Positions 29,527-38,943 of a DNA stretch of 63,121 bases are shown one piece after another. Numbering within the stretch: the first letter of the stretch is position 1; the number at the start of each line of letters is the position of its first letter. The stretch spans positions 1 to 63,121 of the forward strand of contig CALKOT010000051.1 in assembly GCA_938092015.1 (NCBI GenBank), given 5' to 3'. Source of the stretch: an uncultured Paracoccaceae bacterium (GTDB lineage Bacteria; Pseudomonadota; Alphaproteobacteria; Rhodobacterales; Rhodobacteraceae). Under the pieces are notes generated by a model. The model saw only the letters and a list, made by a program, of their open reading frames with translations. It was not told the origin of the DNA and did not search any database. The position numbers were made by a program, and so were the translations under genes.

Positions 29527-30870
29527 ATGAACAAGCACCAGACGTATAGCCACATCCGCAAAATCACGCCGGGTATGAAACCGGACAATACACCCGATGA
29601 GAATGACCGGGTTGAGATTGGGCCAACGCCCCTAGCCTATCGCGAATGGGAAGAGGCCGGTCTGGAATGCCCCGATCTGCCTGCAATGCGCAGTTTCCGG
29701 CTGGAGCGGATCAAAGCATCCCTCGCCGCGCGCGACTATGGCGGAGTTTTGCTGACCGACCCGCTGAACATCCGCTATGCGACGGATACGTCGAACATGC
29801 AGCTCTGGAACACCCACAACCCGTTCCGCGCCTGTCTGGTGATGGCGGACGGGCACATGGTGGTGTGGGAATACAAAGGCCTCGATTTCCTCACCTCGTT
29901 CAATCCACTGGTCAAAGAAACACGCAACGGCGCTGCGATGTTCTACTTCTCCGCAGGCGACAAGGCCGAAGAGGTTGCAGCAGATTTTGCTGGTAGTGTG
30001 GATGAACTGATGCGCGCCCATGCAGGCGGCAACCGCAGGATCGCTGTTGACAAAATCATGCTGCACGGCGCCCATGCGCTGAAAAACATCGGCCTTGAGA
30101 TCTTTGATGGTGAAGAGATCATGGAAAAGACCCGCGCAATCAAAGGCCCCGATGAAGTTCTGGCCCTACGCTGCGCCCAGGTCGCCTGCGAGAATGCACT
30201 TGCGGAAATGCGCCGGCAGACCGAACCGGGCATGACAGAGAATGACGTTTGGGCCGTTCTACACGCCGAAAACATCAAGCGTGGTGGTGAATGGATTGAG
30301 ACGCGGCTGCTGGCGAGCGGCCAGCGGACCAACCCTTGGTTCCAGGAATGCGGACCACGTATTCTGCAGAACAACGAAATCCTCAGCTGGGACACCGACC
30401 TGATCGGCGCCTATGGCATGTGCGTCGACATCTCGCGCAGCTGGTTCATCGGGGATGGAGAGCCGACAGCTGAGATGAAGCGCCTGCACAAAGAGGCCTA
30501 TCAGCAGATCACCGAAAACTGGCAGATGCTGAAACCGGGCATGATGCTGAAAGAGGTGTCAGAAGCGTGCCGTGACATGCCCGATGAGTTCAATGATCTG
30601 AAATACGGCTGCGTCATGCACGGCGTCGGCCTGTGTGATGAGTGGCCTTTGGTCAAATACAAGGACCGCTGGATCGAAGGTGATTTTGATTATCCACTGG
30701 AGCCGGGAATGTTCCTCTGCTCAGAAGCGTATATCGGCACTGTTGGCGGCGAGTTTGGGATCAAGCTGGAAGATCAGGTGATGATTACGGAAGACGGGGT
30801 CGAAAACCTGACACGCTGTCCGTTTGATGAGAAACTGATGGACGGCATGCCCGCCTGGTTTGAGGCCTGA
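29527..30870 (+). CDS. dddP: DMSP lyase DddP (M24 peptidase fold)
   Basis: This encodes 447 residues resembling creatinase/prolidase (M24) but with roseobacter DddP hallmarks: NIRYATDTSNMQLWNTHNPF, HAENIKRGGEWIETRLLASG, NPWFQECGPR and YGCVMHGVGLCDEWPLV. The metal site reads Asp289, Asp291, Asp301, His365, Glu400 and Glu415. As I recall the Ruegeria DddP structure, its ligands have exactly this spacing with a constant offset of six. The enzyme cleaves dimethylsulfoniopropionate to DMS and acrylate in the cytoplasm. No acrylate-utilisation gene is next to it. Confidence 0.93.
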   Translation: MNKHQTYSHIRKITPGMKPDNTPDENDRVEIGPTPLAYREWEEAGLECPDLPAMRSFRLERIKASLAARDYGGVLLTDPLNIRYATDTSNMQLWNTHNPFRACLVMADGHMVVWEYKGLDFLTSFNPLVKETRNGAAMFYFSAGDKAEEVAADFAGSVDELMRAHAGGNRRIAVDKIMLHGAHALKNIGLEIFDGEEIMEKTRAIKGPDEVLALRCAQVACENALAEMRRQTEPGMTENDVWAVLHAENIKRGGEWIETRLLASGQRTNPWFQECGPRILQNNEILSWDTDLIGAYGMCVDISRSWFIGDGEPTAEMKRLHKEAYQQITENWQMLKPGMMLKEVSEACRDMPDEFNDLKYGCVMHGVGLCDEWPLVKYKDRWIEGDFDYPLEPGMFLCSEAYIGTVGGEFGIKLEDQVMITEDGVENLTRCPFDEKLMDGMPAWFEA

Positions 30871-30932
30871 CCAGCTTTTCAAGCCTGACGACGTCATGTA
30901 GGCTTGCCCTATTGAGTTAAGTAAGGATTGTT

Positions 30933-32203
30933 ATGACTGTTTCAGGCCCTTGGGGCGATGCGCCCCGAGGATTCATGCCGTCAAGTTTGACGATAACCCG
31001 GACGATTTGGAAAAAGTCGTCCTGAACCATGGCGCCATCAGTGTTCTGACGGTTGGGTTCTACCGGTTCTGGATGAAGACTTGGTTGCGCAAGCTAATCT
31101 GGTCGAAAATCTCGGTCGACGGAGATGCGCTGGAATATACCGGCACTGCGGTTGAACTGCTGCTGGGCACACTGATTGCAGTTATCATACTTGGCGGCTA
31201 TCTGATGTGCTTTAACCTTGCCATCAGCGTCGGTGGCCTCGCGTTCTGGCAAAGCGGCGTATTCAACGTCTCACTGGTTCTGTCCTTCGTCGCCAGCCTT
31301 CCGCTTTTGCAGTTCGCGATCTATCGCGCCCGTCGATACCGGCTGCTGCGCACCAGATGGCGAGGGATCCGATTTGGGATGGACGGATCGGCATTTCGCT
31401 TTGTAGGCATCTGGGTTGGGTGGGCCACAATCACGCTGATCACCCTAGGCCTCGCTTACCCTTGGCTGAGGATGGCCCGCGAACGGTATATGACCGAACA
31501 CATGATGTTCGGCGACACCAGGTTCGGCTTTGAAGCGAATGCCAAAACGTTGATGTCTGGCTATCTGCCGTTTTGGTTCGCTGGCGTTGCGCCACTGTTC
31601 GTCATCACCCTTGGTATGGCCAGCCAAGTGATCTTTGGTAGCTTTTCCATGGGCGCCTGGGGCTTGCTGATCCCAGTCTATCTATACGTCGTAGTCTGGC
31701 TTTACTGCCGCTATCGCGCAGCGGAATACCGGGCCATTTTTGAGGCGCGCACACTGCGTGAGGTTCGCACAAGATGTGCCTTCGAAGCGGACGGACTTAT
31801 CAACCCAGCATGGGCCTATGTTGGTCGTAGCATCATTCCCGGCACGATTCCCGTAGGTTTGGTCATATCCGTATTGACTGCGGCGGCGATCTACCTCGCA
31901 GCGTTAAACGGGGGCGGCGATGCAAGTTTTACCTGGAGCTTGGAGAATGTGATATTCGCCAACTATGAAGGCATTGTCGCCAAGACCTTTTTGATGGCGG
32001 CTTTCTGGATCAACTATGGCCTGACAATTCTATTGCTTCTTTGGCTTTGGACAGTCGTTTATTATCGCAGGTTCCTGAAATATCTCTGCGCATCGATGAG
32101 AGTTTCAGGCCTTGAAAGCCTGTCCGATGTTCGGCAGCGAACGACTGATGATCAAATCGACAGCGAAGGCTTTGCTGATGCCTTGGACGTTGGGGGATTT
32201 TGA
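30933..32203 (+). pseudogene. DUF898 (YjgN-like) membrane protein, frameshift near the start
   Basis: The body (frame open from before 30950 to the TGA... stop at 32203) is a 400-residue protein with about eight transmembrane helices and the repeated DUF898 motif VGFYRFWMKTWLRKLIWSK and YPWLRMARERYMTEHMMFG. The only ATG with a ribosome site (AAGGAT) is at 30933, giving MTVSGPWGDAPRGFMP in another frame. That is the expected roseobacter N-terminus, and it joins the body only through a frameshift at about 30965-30980. Starting instead at TTG 30950 has no ribosome site. The function of DUF898 proteins is unknown. Confidence 0.7.
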
Positions 32204-32263
32204 TCCCACTCCTGCCCCTTGGTCTGCCTTGATGACTGGGGGGTCGGGCCATAGTTTGCCGAC

Positions 32264-33157
32264 ATGCCCCAGATCCAATCTCAGTTCATTGAGGCGAACG
32301 GCCTCTCATTCCATTGCCTGACAGCAGGCGATCCGTCTCGCCCGCTCCTCCTCATGCTGCACGGCTTTCCGGAATACTCCAGTGGGTGGGAAGAGATGTT
32401 GGAACGCCTGTCGGACGATTACTTCTGCGTCGCGCCCGACCAGCGCGGTTACAACACATCATCAAAGCCTGAAGGCGTCATCGAATACACTGGTGGTAAG
32501 CTTGCTCGCGACGCTGCCGCGATCCTTACCCATTTCGCCCCCCACGCGCGCGCAGTGATTGGCCACGACTGGGGTGCATCGGTCGCCTACGCGCTGACCT
32601 TCGCGCGGCCGGATCTGATGGACAAACTGATCATTCTGAACGGCGCCCACCCCCTGCCCTTTCAACGAGCGTTGGCGACGGGCGGGCCGCAGGCTGAAGC
32701 GTCACAATACATCGATTACCTACGCTCACCAAAGGCTGAGGCGCGACTATCGGCGGATGATTTTTCAAAGCTCGCCGCGCTATTTGCCGACGGCATGGAC
32801 ATGTCGTGGCTATCAGGAAGGCGGCTTGAAAAATACCTCGACGCATGGGGCCAGCCCGGCGCGTTGACAGGCATGCTCAACTGGTATCGCGCGACGCCAA
32901 TGCAAGTTGCAAAACCGGGTCAGTCGATTCCGCCCGATGAGATCAAGGTGCTTGATCCTGCAAAGCTGCGCGTAAAGCCGCCGCACCTGCTGATATGGGG
33001 CAAGAACGACACTGCGCTGAAAATGTCAGCGCATGAAGGGCTTGGCGATCTTTGCGATGACCTGACTATCCGTTACTTCGATGATGCAGATCACTGGATC
33101 ATCCATCAGCAGCCGGATGCCGTGGCAGCCGTCATTCGGGATTATCTTTCTGTCTGA
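32264..33157 (+). CDS. Alpha/beta hydrolase, epoxide-hydrolase-like
   Basis: This encodes 297 residues. HGFPEYSSGW forms the oxyanion hole near 34, GHDWGASVAYAL near 105 carries the Asp nucleophile typical of epoxide hydrolases and haloalkane dehalogenases, and DADHWIIHQQP near 278 supplies the catalytic His. The HGFPE and GHDWG motifs favour epoxide hydrolase. The cap region contains Tyr residues (YIDYLRS) that could activate the epoxide. Its stop overlaps or abuts the next transporter gene, so the two are probably co-transcribed. Confidence 0.85.
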   Translation: MPQIQSQFIEANGLSFHCLTAGDPSRPLLLMLHGFPEYSSGWEEMLERLSDDYFCVAPDQRGYNTSSKPEGVIEYTGGKLARDAAAILTHFAPHARAVIGHDWGASVAYALTFARPDLMDKLIILNGAHPLPFQRALATGGPQAEASQYIDYLRSPKAEARLSADDFSKLAALFADGMDMSWLSGRRLEKYLDAWGQPGALTGMLNWYRATPMQVAKPGQSIPPDEIKVLDPAKLRVKPPHLLIWGKNDTALKMSAHEGLGDLCDDLTIRYFDDADHWIIHQQPDAVAAVIRDYLSV

Positions 33158-34037
33158 GGCCCGCCCACCCGCAGTTCGCGCTGCGATCATGATGATCATT
33201 TGCTGCGCTCTGATCGCGGCGTCGACATTCGGCGCCAAAGTATTGGGGCGCGGTGAAGTGGGCGCGCCAATGCACGCCTTTCAAATCACCTTCGGGCGCT
33301 ATTTCTTTGCCCTGTGCGTCCTGACGACGGCGGCATTTTTCCTGCCCGTCGGACGGCCAAAAGTATCTCTGCCGCTCTACGCCGCCCGTACATTCTGCGG
33401 ATGGGCGGGGGTTTCGGGCCTGTTCGCAGCCGCCGCGCTGATCCCGCTGGCGGACGCAACCGCGATCAGCTTTCTTTCGCCGGTCTTCGCTATGTTGCTG
33501 GCCGTGATGTTTCTTGGCGAAACAGTGGGACGGTTCCGCTGGGGCGCGGCGCTGGTCGCTTTGGCGGGCGGGATGATCCTGCTGCGGCCGGGCGACGGCG
33601 CGTTAGAACCCGGCGCCGCAATCGCATTTGGCGCGGCAGTGATCCTGGCAATTGAGATCACCTTGATCAAACGCATCACGCGGGTTGAGCCTGTGCTGCG
33701 TTTTCTTCTTATCACCAACATCATGGGTGCCCTGATGGCCAGCGCCGCCGCATTGCCCGTCTGGCGGCCACCCAGTCTGGACGAATGGGCGATCATGGCC
33801 TTTGTCGGCTTTTCAATGGTCTCAGCGCAGATCCTGTTCACCGCGTCGATGCGCATCGCGGACGCCAGTTTTATCGCGCCCTTCTTCTATGCCACGCTGA
33901 TATTTGCGGCCCTCTACGACGCCATCTGGTTTGGCGTGATCCCCGGCTCAGTTTCAATTACCGGCGCGGCATTGATCCTTTGCGGCGCAATGGTGCTTGC
34001 CTGGCGTGAGGCCCGTCAGAACAAACCTTCGTCCTGA
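33117..34037 (+). CDS. DMT-superfamily (EamA) transporter
   Basis: This encodes about 306 residues with ten transmembrane helices in two EamA repeats. The first includes ALIPLADATAISFLSPVFAM followed by FLGETVGRFRWGAALV, and the second ends with GALILCGAMVLAWRE-like sequence. It exports or imports small metabolites across the inner membrane. The start is uncertain: the ATG at 33117 overlaps the hydrolase by 41 bp, the conserved N-terminal region SEARPP begins near 33153, and ATG 33189 gives the shortest plausible form. Confidence 0.82.
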   Translation: MPWQPSFGIIFLSEARPPAVRAAIMMIICCALIAASTFGAKVLGRGEVGAPMHAFQITFGRYFFALCVLTTAAFFLPVGRPKVSLPLYAARTFCGWAGVSGLFAAAALIPLADATAISFLSPVFAMLLAVMFLGETVGRFRWGAALVALAGGMILLRPGDGALEPGAAIAFGAAVILAIEITLIKRITRVEPVLRFLLITNIMGALMASAAALPVWRPPSLDEWAIMAFVGFSMVSAQILFTASMRIADASFIAPFFYATLIFAALYDAIWFGVIPGSVSITGAALILCGAMVLAWREARQNKPSS

Positions 34038-34121
34038 TAATCGCCCCAATCTGGCCGCTTGATGGATAGGAGAACAAAGGCGATACTAGCCTGAACAATT
34101 GAGCAGATTCGGAAGAGCCCA

Positions 34122-36110
34122 ATGGCCGCCGCAAAAGACCTATTCACCGGCGACGCCGCCGCTGACGACTATGACGCCTCCTCCATCGAAGTGTTGGAGG
34201 GGTTGGAGCCTGTTCGCAAACGCCCCGGCATGTATATCGGCGGCACTGATGAGCGCGCTTTGCATCATCTGGTCGCCGAAGTCCTCGACAACTCAATGGA
34301 TGAGGCCGTCGCAGGCCATGCCAACCGGATTGAGATTGAACTGATGGCCGATGGGTCGTGCAAGATCGCCGACAATGGCCGCGGCATTCCGATCGATCCA
34401 CATCCCCGGTTTCCAGACAAGTCAGCGCTTGAAGTAATTCTTTGCACGCTTCACGCGGGCGGCAAGTTTTCCGGCAAGGCGTATGAGACTTCTGGCGGCC
34501 TGCATGGCGTTGGCATCTCAGTCGTTAATGCGCTTTCCGACAGTGTTATCGTTGAAGTCGCGCGGTCGAAAAAACTGTTTCGTCAGAGCTTTTCACGCGG
34601 CCTGCCATTGGGCGGCGTTGAGGATGCAGGCGCGGCGCCAAACCGGCGTGGCACGACGGTCATCTTCCATCCCGATGCAGAGATTTTTGGCGAAAAGTTA
34701 CGTCTGAAACCTGCCCGCCTTCACAAAATGGCCCGTTCCAAGGCCTATCTGTTCCGCGGCGTCGAAATCCGCTGGAAATGTGCGCCCGAACTGATCGGCG
34801 ACAAGGACGAAACGCCGACAGAAGATCTGTTCCATTTCCCCGGCGGGTTGGCTGATTACCTGAACGCGACCTTGAAGGGCGTGATGACCTATACAGACGC
34901 GCCCTTTGCCGGGAAGGTCGATTTTTCTGAAAAATTCGGCGCTCACACCGCCGGATCAGTTGAATGGGCTGTGACCTGGACCCCGATGCGCGATCCGTTC
35001 ACGTCAAGCTATTGCAACACCGTTCCAACCCCCGAGGGCGGCACGCACGAGGCCGGGTTCCGCGCCGCGCTGACCAAAGGTATCCGGGCGTATGGTGAAC
35101 TGATCGGCAACAAGAAAGCCGCGCAAATCACTGGCGATGATGTGTTTTCCGGCGGCTGTTCAATGATTTCGGCCTTCATCCGGGACCCTGATTTTGTTGG
35201 CCAGACCAAAGACCGGCTTTCAACGACCGAAGCGTCGCGGCTGGTCGAAGGCGCCGTTCGCGACCATTTTGATAACTGGTTGGCGGCTGATCCAAAACAG
35301 TCTGGCACGGTGCTAGAATTTTTCATCGACCGGGCTGAAGAGCGCCTTCGCCGCCGCAAGGAAAAAGAAACGCAGCGCAAATCGGCGACCAAGAAACTGC
35401 GCCTTCCAGGCAAATTGGTCGACTGTTCAACCGGCTCCCGTGACGGGACTGAGATCTTTCTTGTCGAAGGCGACAGTGCGGGCGGATCAGCGAAGATGGC
35501 GCGTGATCGCAAGACGCAGGCGCTGCTGCCCCTACGGGGAAAAATCCTGAATGTGTTGGGCGCTGCGGCTGCTAAGATGTCTTCAAATCAGGAAATCAAC
35601 GATCTTTGTCAGGCGCTTGGCGTAGGCTTGGGATCTAAGTATCGCGAAGATGATTTGCGGTATGAAAAGGTCATTATCATGACCGACGCCGATGTAGATG
35701 GCGCCCATATCGCCGCCCTTTTGATGACATTTTTCTTCACTCAGATGCGTCCATTGGTAGATGGCGGACATCTCTACCTTGCCTGTCCGCCGCTTTATCG
35801 CCTGACGCAGGGTGGAAAATCGGTCTACGCCAAGGATGATTTGGCCAAGGATGAACTGATGAAATCTGCCTTCACTGGTCGGGGTAGGATTGATGTCAGC
35901 AGGTTCAAGGGCCTGGGTGAGATGGACGCCCGGGATCTGAAAGATACGACGATGAACCCGGCAACCCGTCAGTTGATCCGCGTTTCGATTGATGATGACG
36001 AACCCGGTGAAACAGCAAGCCTCGTTGAGCAATTGATGGGCAAAAAGCCCGAGCTTCGTTTCGACTACATCCAGGAAAATGCCCGCTTTGCCGAAGATCT
36101 GGACGTGTAA
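34122..36110 (+). CDS. parE: DNA topoisomerase IV subunit B
   Basis: This encodes 662 residues. The GHKL ATPase has EVLDNSMDEAVAG, DNGRGIPIDPHP and TSGGLHGVGISVVNALS. The TOPRIM domain has EGDSAGGSAKMARDR and DADVDGAHIAALL, and the C-terminus has the KGLGEMDARDLKDTTMNP motif. The N-terminal motif order and the short linker are ParE-like rather than GyrB-like. It decatenates daughter chromosomes with ParC, which is not in the window. Confidence 0.95.
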   Translation: MAAAKDLFTGDAAADDYDASSIEVLEGLEPVRKRPGMYIGGTDERALHHLVAEVLDNSMDEAVAGHANRIEIELMADGSCKIADNGRGIPIDPHPRFPDKSALEVILCTLHAGGKFSGKAYETSGGLHGVGISVVNALSDSVIVEVARSKKLFRQSFSRGLPLGGVEDAGAAPNRRGTTVIFHPDAEIFGEKLRLKPARLHKMARSKAYLFRGVEIRWKCAPELIGDKDETPTEDLFHFPGGLADYLNATLKGVMTYTDAPFAGKVDFSEKFGAHTAGSVEWAVTWTPMRDPFTSSYCNTVPTPEGGTHEAGFRAALTKGIRAYGELIGNKKAAQITGDDVFSGGCSMISAFIRDPDFVGQTKDRLSTTEASRLVEGAVRDHFDNWLAADPKQSGTVLEFFIDRAEERLRRRKEKETQRKSATKKLRLPGKLVDCSTGSRDGTEIFLVEGDSAGGSAKMARDRKTQALLPLRGKILNVLGAAAAKMSSNQEINDLCQALGVGLGSKYREDDLRYEKVIIMTDADVDGAHIAALLMTFFFTQMRPLVDGGHLYLACPPLYRLTQGGKSVYAKDDLAKDELMKSAFTGRGRIDVSRFKGLGEMDARDLKDTTMNPATRQLIRVSIDDDEPGETASLVEQLMGKKPELRFDYIQENARFAEDLDV

Positions 36111-36219
36111 CGCAGATCACACGGCTTGATCGCCTCAGATCACGAACCTGCGTGCGCCCCGGTTTTTTCGGGCGCTATGTGTTATATGATAGTGCGAACC
36201 ACTGTTTCAGGAGGGTTCG

Positions 36220-36776
36220 ATGAAACCGATTGCGATACTCGCCGCTGCACTTGCCATGGGGGCTTGCGCCAATTCGACGGCCAGCTTTGGCGAAACGATC
36301 CATAGCACCGACATCTATCCGAAGTATTCGTTTCAGGATGCCAGCATTTTTGCAGGCGCTGGAGGCGCGATAGAAGTTTATGGCCCCCCCCCCAGGACGG
36401 GGCGAGCGCAGAGGCCGTGGCTGATGCAATCCGTCTTCCGATCTATCTTAGCCCAAGTTCCGCAAAAGCGGTGGAACCAGGCTTGGACGGTCACCGCATC
36501 GCTATTGTATTTGCGCCAAAATCGGACCTGAGCGGAGAGAGCGTGTGCAAGGGCAAAGCCAAGGGCAATCAGGCCAGATCGCACACAAAAGTCTTGGCCG
36601 TATTTTGTCGGGGTGAGACTGCAACCCTTAGTGAATCAAGGCTGGAAACATCTAACGCCTTTGTTCCGGGGCAACAGGGGTTTCGGATCGGCATGAACCG
36701 ATTGCTTCGGGAAATATTGCCCCTCAGGTCGCCATTCTTTCAAGGCGGGCGCGGCTGCCGTCGCGGCGGTTGCTAA
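36220..36776 (+). pseudogene. Rhodobacteraceae lipoprotein, frame broken at a C10 tract
   Basis: The first frame begins MKPIAILAAALAMGACANST with a lipobox (AMGAC) and a good GAGG ribosome site. It runs to GGAIEVYGPP, where the DNA has ten consecutive C (36384-36393). One extra C would restore the second frame, which reads SAEAVADAIRLPIYLSP, GHRIAIVFAPKSDL, AVFCRGETATLS and FRIGMNRLLREIL, the pattern of a Rhodobacteraceae lipoprotein family of unknown function. A second shift may lie near 36720, since another frame there continues more naturally. The homopolymer could be a phase-variable switch, a real lesion or a sequencing error. Confidence 0.6.
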
Positions 36777-37042
36777 ACAAAAAGGCCGCGCCCCGTGAAG
36801 GACCGGCTCTTTGTTGCCTGGTTAAGGACTAAATCAGTCAGGCCATTGCAGGGCTAGGCATCGCCGCCGTTGCGCCGATCGGATCACGCAGAACGTATCC
36901 CCGCCCCCAAACCGTTTCGATATAATTGTCGCCGCCTGTCGCCGTGCTCAGCTTTTTACGCAATTTGCAGATGAACACATCGATGATCTTCAGCTCAGGC
37001 TCATCCACGCCGCCGTAAAGATGGTTAAGGAACATTTCTTTA

Positions 37043-37919
37043 GGCCGTGTGGACGAATTGACTCACCCAGTCTGACAAGGATTCCCACCAGCTTTTCTTG
37101 ATGATTCATAGGAGGTCGACGAATTTTCAGGGAGCTGTCGATGTCCACGAAGATGAACGCAGCAGATTGGGATCTGGCTCTGGAGGCGTTTCGCGCCTGC
37201 TTGCCCGCGCGCGGCGCTAAGGCGAAGGACGACCGGCTATTCCTCGAAGCCCTGCATCATTTCACCGTCCACAACATCACTTGGCGGGCACTGCCGGAAC
37301 GATACGGCCACTGGAATAGCGTCTGGAAGCGGTTCGACAGGCTCGGCAAGGCTGGAGTGTTCGAGGACTATTTCGCGATGCTGGCTGGACTGAGCGAGAC
37401 GGCGCATCTGGTGCAGATGTTCGATAGCACCGTGATCCGCGCGCATGTTTCCGCCGCTGGGGCAAAAGGGGGCAGGAAGGACAGGCGCTCGGGCGGTCGC
37501 GGGGCGGGTTCAGCACGAAAATCCATTTAAAAACAGACCATGACGGCCTTCCTATCGCGTTTGAACTGACTGGAGGCGAGGCCTCTGACAGCCCTCTGTT
37601 CGAGATGCTGATCGACGCAGGCCCGGACGAAGCGCCTCGCGCCGTCGTCTGCGACAAGGGCTACGACAGCGACACCAACCGGGCGATGGCGCGCGAACGC
37701 GGAGCAATACCTGTAATCCCGCACCGCTCAAATCGGAAGGCGATCCCAGCCCACTTCGCGAAAGCCCTCTACCGAGGCCGCGCCCGCATCGAGCAGATGA
37801 TGGGAAAGCTCAAACGCTTCAAGCGCGTAGCCCTACGCTGCGAGAAAACTGCAAGAAACTTCAGGTCCATCGTCGCTCTCGCCGCGACCTTCATCTTGCT
37901 CAAATCCGTCCACACGGCC
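37043..37919 (+). mobile_element. Complete IS5-family (IS427-group-like) insertion sequence in ctrA
   Basis: The 877-bp element has inverted repeats GGCCGTGTGGACG at both ends (identical for 13 bp, then near-identical for several more). It is flanked by TA at 37041-37042 and TA at 37920-37921, a 2-bp target duplication. The uninterrupted ctrA sequence can be reconstructed exactly from the flanks. The single transposase is in two frames. Intact repeats and duplication point to recent insertion. Confidence 0.95.
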
Positions 37920-37922
37920 TAG
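37141..37922 (+). CDS. IS5-family transposase, OrfA/OrfB joined by programmed -1 frameshift
   Basis: OrfA (37141-37530) carries the N-terminal helical domain with [20 protein letters not shown] and the first catalytic Asp in [11 protein letters not shown]. The -1 frame continues as [18 protein letters not shown], the second Asp in [11 protein letters not shown], and the Glu region [20 protein letters not shown], completing the DDE triad. The overlap contains AAAAGGGGG near 37464, a plausible slippage site. The stop TAG lies at 37920-37922, so it is supplied by the duplicated TA and the next genomic base rather than by the element. Confidence 0.88.
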
Positions 37923-38480
37923 TCAAAGTTGTGCCCTTGCGAAGGCTCAGCAGCTCTAACATCTGATATTCCTTGCCGGTCAAGTGTACTGGCGCGCCGC
38001 CAACTTCTACGGTTTTGGCGTCGAGGTTGACCGCAACTTTGCCGGTTTCAATGATCGACTGCGCATGGCCTTTTGACCGCCGTACGATGGCGTGGATACG
38101 CGCGATCAATTCGTCCCGGTTGAATGGTTTGGTCAGATAGTCGTCCGCGCCAAACCCAAACCCCTTAATTTTGTCATCAGCCTCAGACAGGCCGGACAGG
38201 ATCAGGATCGGCGTGTCGATCTTAGATACCCGCAGGTTTCGCAAAACTTCATACCCGCTCATATCCGGCAGGTTCAGATCAAGAAGGATCAAATCGTAAT
38301 CATATAGTTTTGCGAGATCGCCCCCCTCTTCGCCCAGATCTGTCGCGTAGACGTTCAGATTTGCTTTCGCCAGCATCATCTCAATACTGCGCGATGTGCT
38401 CGGGTCATCTTCGATCAACAACACCCGCATTACGTGTCTTTCCTTGACGCACTCTCAATATGATTGATTGTACGTTAAGC

Positions 38481-38512
38481 AGCGAAGGGTAAACATAAAA
38501 TTACCCTTCGCT
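38481..38512. terminator. Large inverted repeat upstream of ctrA
   Basis: AGCGAAGGGTAA (38481-38492) and TTACCCTTCGCT (38501-38512) form a perfect 12-bp stem with an 8-base loop (ACATAAAA). It lies between the ctrA start (38430) and the sciP gene end (38540). On the + strand it is followed by a T-rich tract, and on the minus strand there is no clean T run. It could be a terminator for sciP or a regulator site in the ctrA promoter. Confidence 0.5.
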
Positions 38513-38539
38513 CACTTTCTTCATAATTTTTAGCTTTTG

Positions 38540-38827
38540 TTAGCCGTCTTTATATAGCTGAGCGCGTGTTGCACGAAGACCGCCAGCCCTCTGTTTTTGC
38601 AATGAATTCATTCATTGTCCCAGCTCTTCCTCGCTGATGCCGTAGGTCCGCTCGACATCTGCTTTGCTGATTACTTCGGCCTTAACCGCCGCAACCACAG
38701 CTGCTTTTCGGCTGGCGACCCAGCGCTTTGTCTCTACCGGCAGCAAAGACGCCTTGATTTGCGCTGCGCGTCGGATTGCACGTGCAAACCGCGCCCGATC
38801 GGCGGTCAATCCAATGATGTCAGACAT
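38540..38827 (-). pseudogene. sciP: SciP (DUF1153), CtrA inhibitor, with in-frame TGA
   Basis: Starting at ATG 38827 with GGGAGC before it, the product contains the SciP core TKRWVASRKAAVVAAV and the helix-turn-helix DVERTYGISEEELGQ. It then stops at TGA (38614-38612) after 71 residues. In frame beyond it comes MNSLQKQRAGGLRATRAQLY, which matches the expected SciP C-terminus, ending at TAA 38542-38540. The TGA stands where relatives have Trp (EEFxxW), so TGG to TGA explains it. SciP normally binds CtrA and blocks RNA polymerase recruitment. The truncated form lacks the conserved C-terminal RATRxQ segment. Confidence 0.85.
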
Positions 38828-38943
38828 ATTGATAGCTCCCGTTTTACATACACCACTATTCACCCAAGGCTGTTTATGACGCTCGGCCCCTAATTTTCGG
38901 TGAACGCCTTGCCGGATAGGGTTCAGAGGGTTAGATCGCGCGC

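Larger units (their letters stand above)
36838..38430 (-). pseudogene. ctrA: Cell-cycle response regulator CtrA, interrupted by an IS5-family element
   Basis: The 5' part (38430 down to 37922) encodes CtrA residues 1-170: the receiver domain MRVLLIEDD with phospho-acceptor Asp in [33 protein letters not shown], and the start of the winged helix up to SLRKGTTLT. The frame then enters the IS and ends RPCGRI-stop. The 3' part (37042 to 36838) resumes with [11 protein letters not shown], the DNA-recognition helix ([16 protein letters not shown]) and [13 protein letters not shown]. Removing the 877-bp IS and one TA copy leaves 714 bp, an intact 238-codon gene. The separated product lacks the recognition helix and should not bind DNA. 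Confidence 0.96.
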
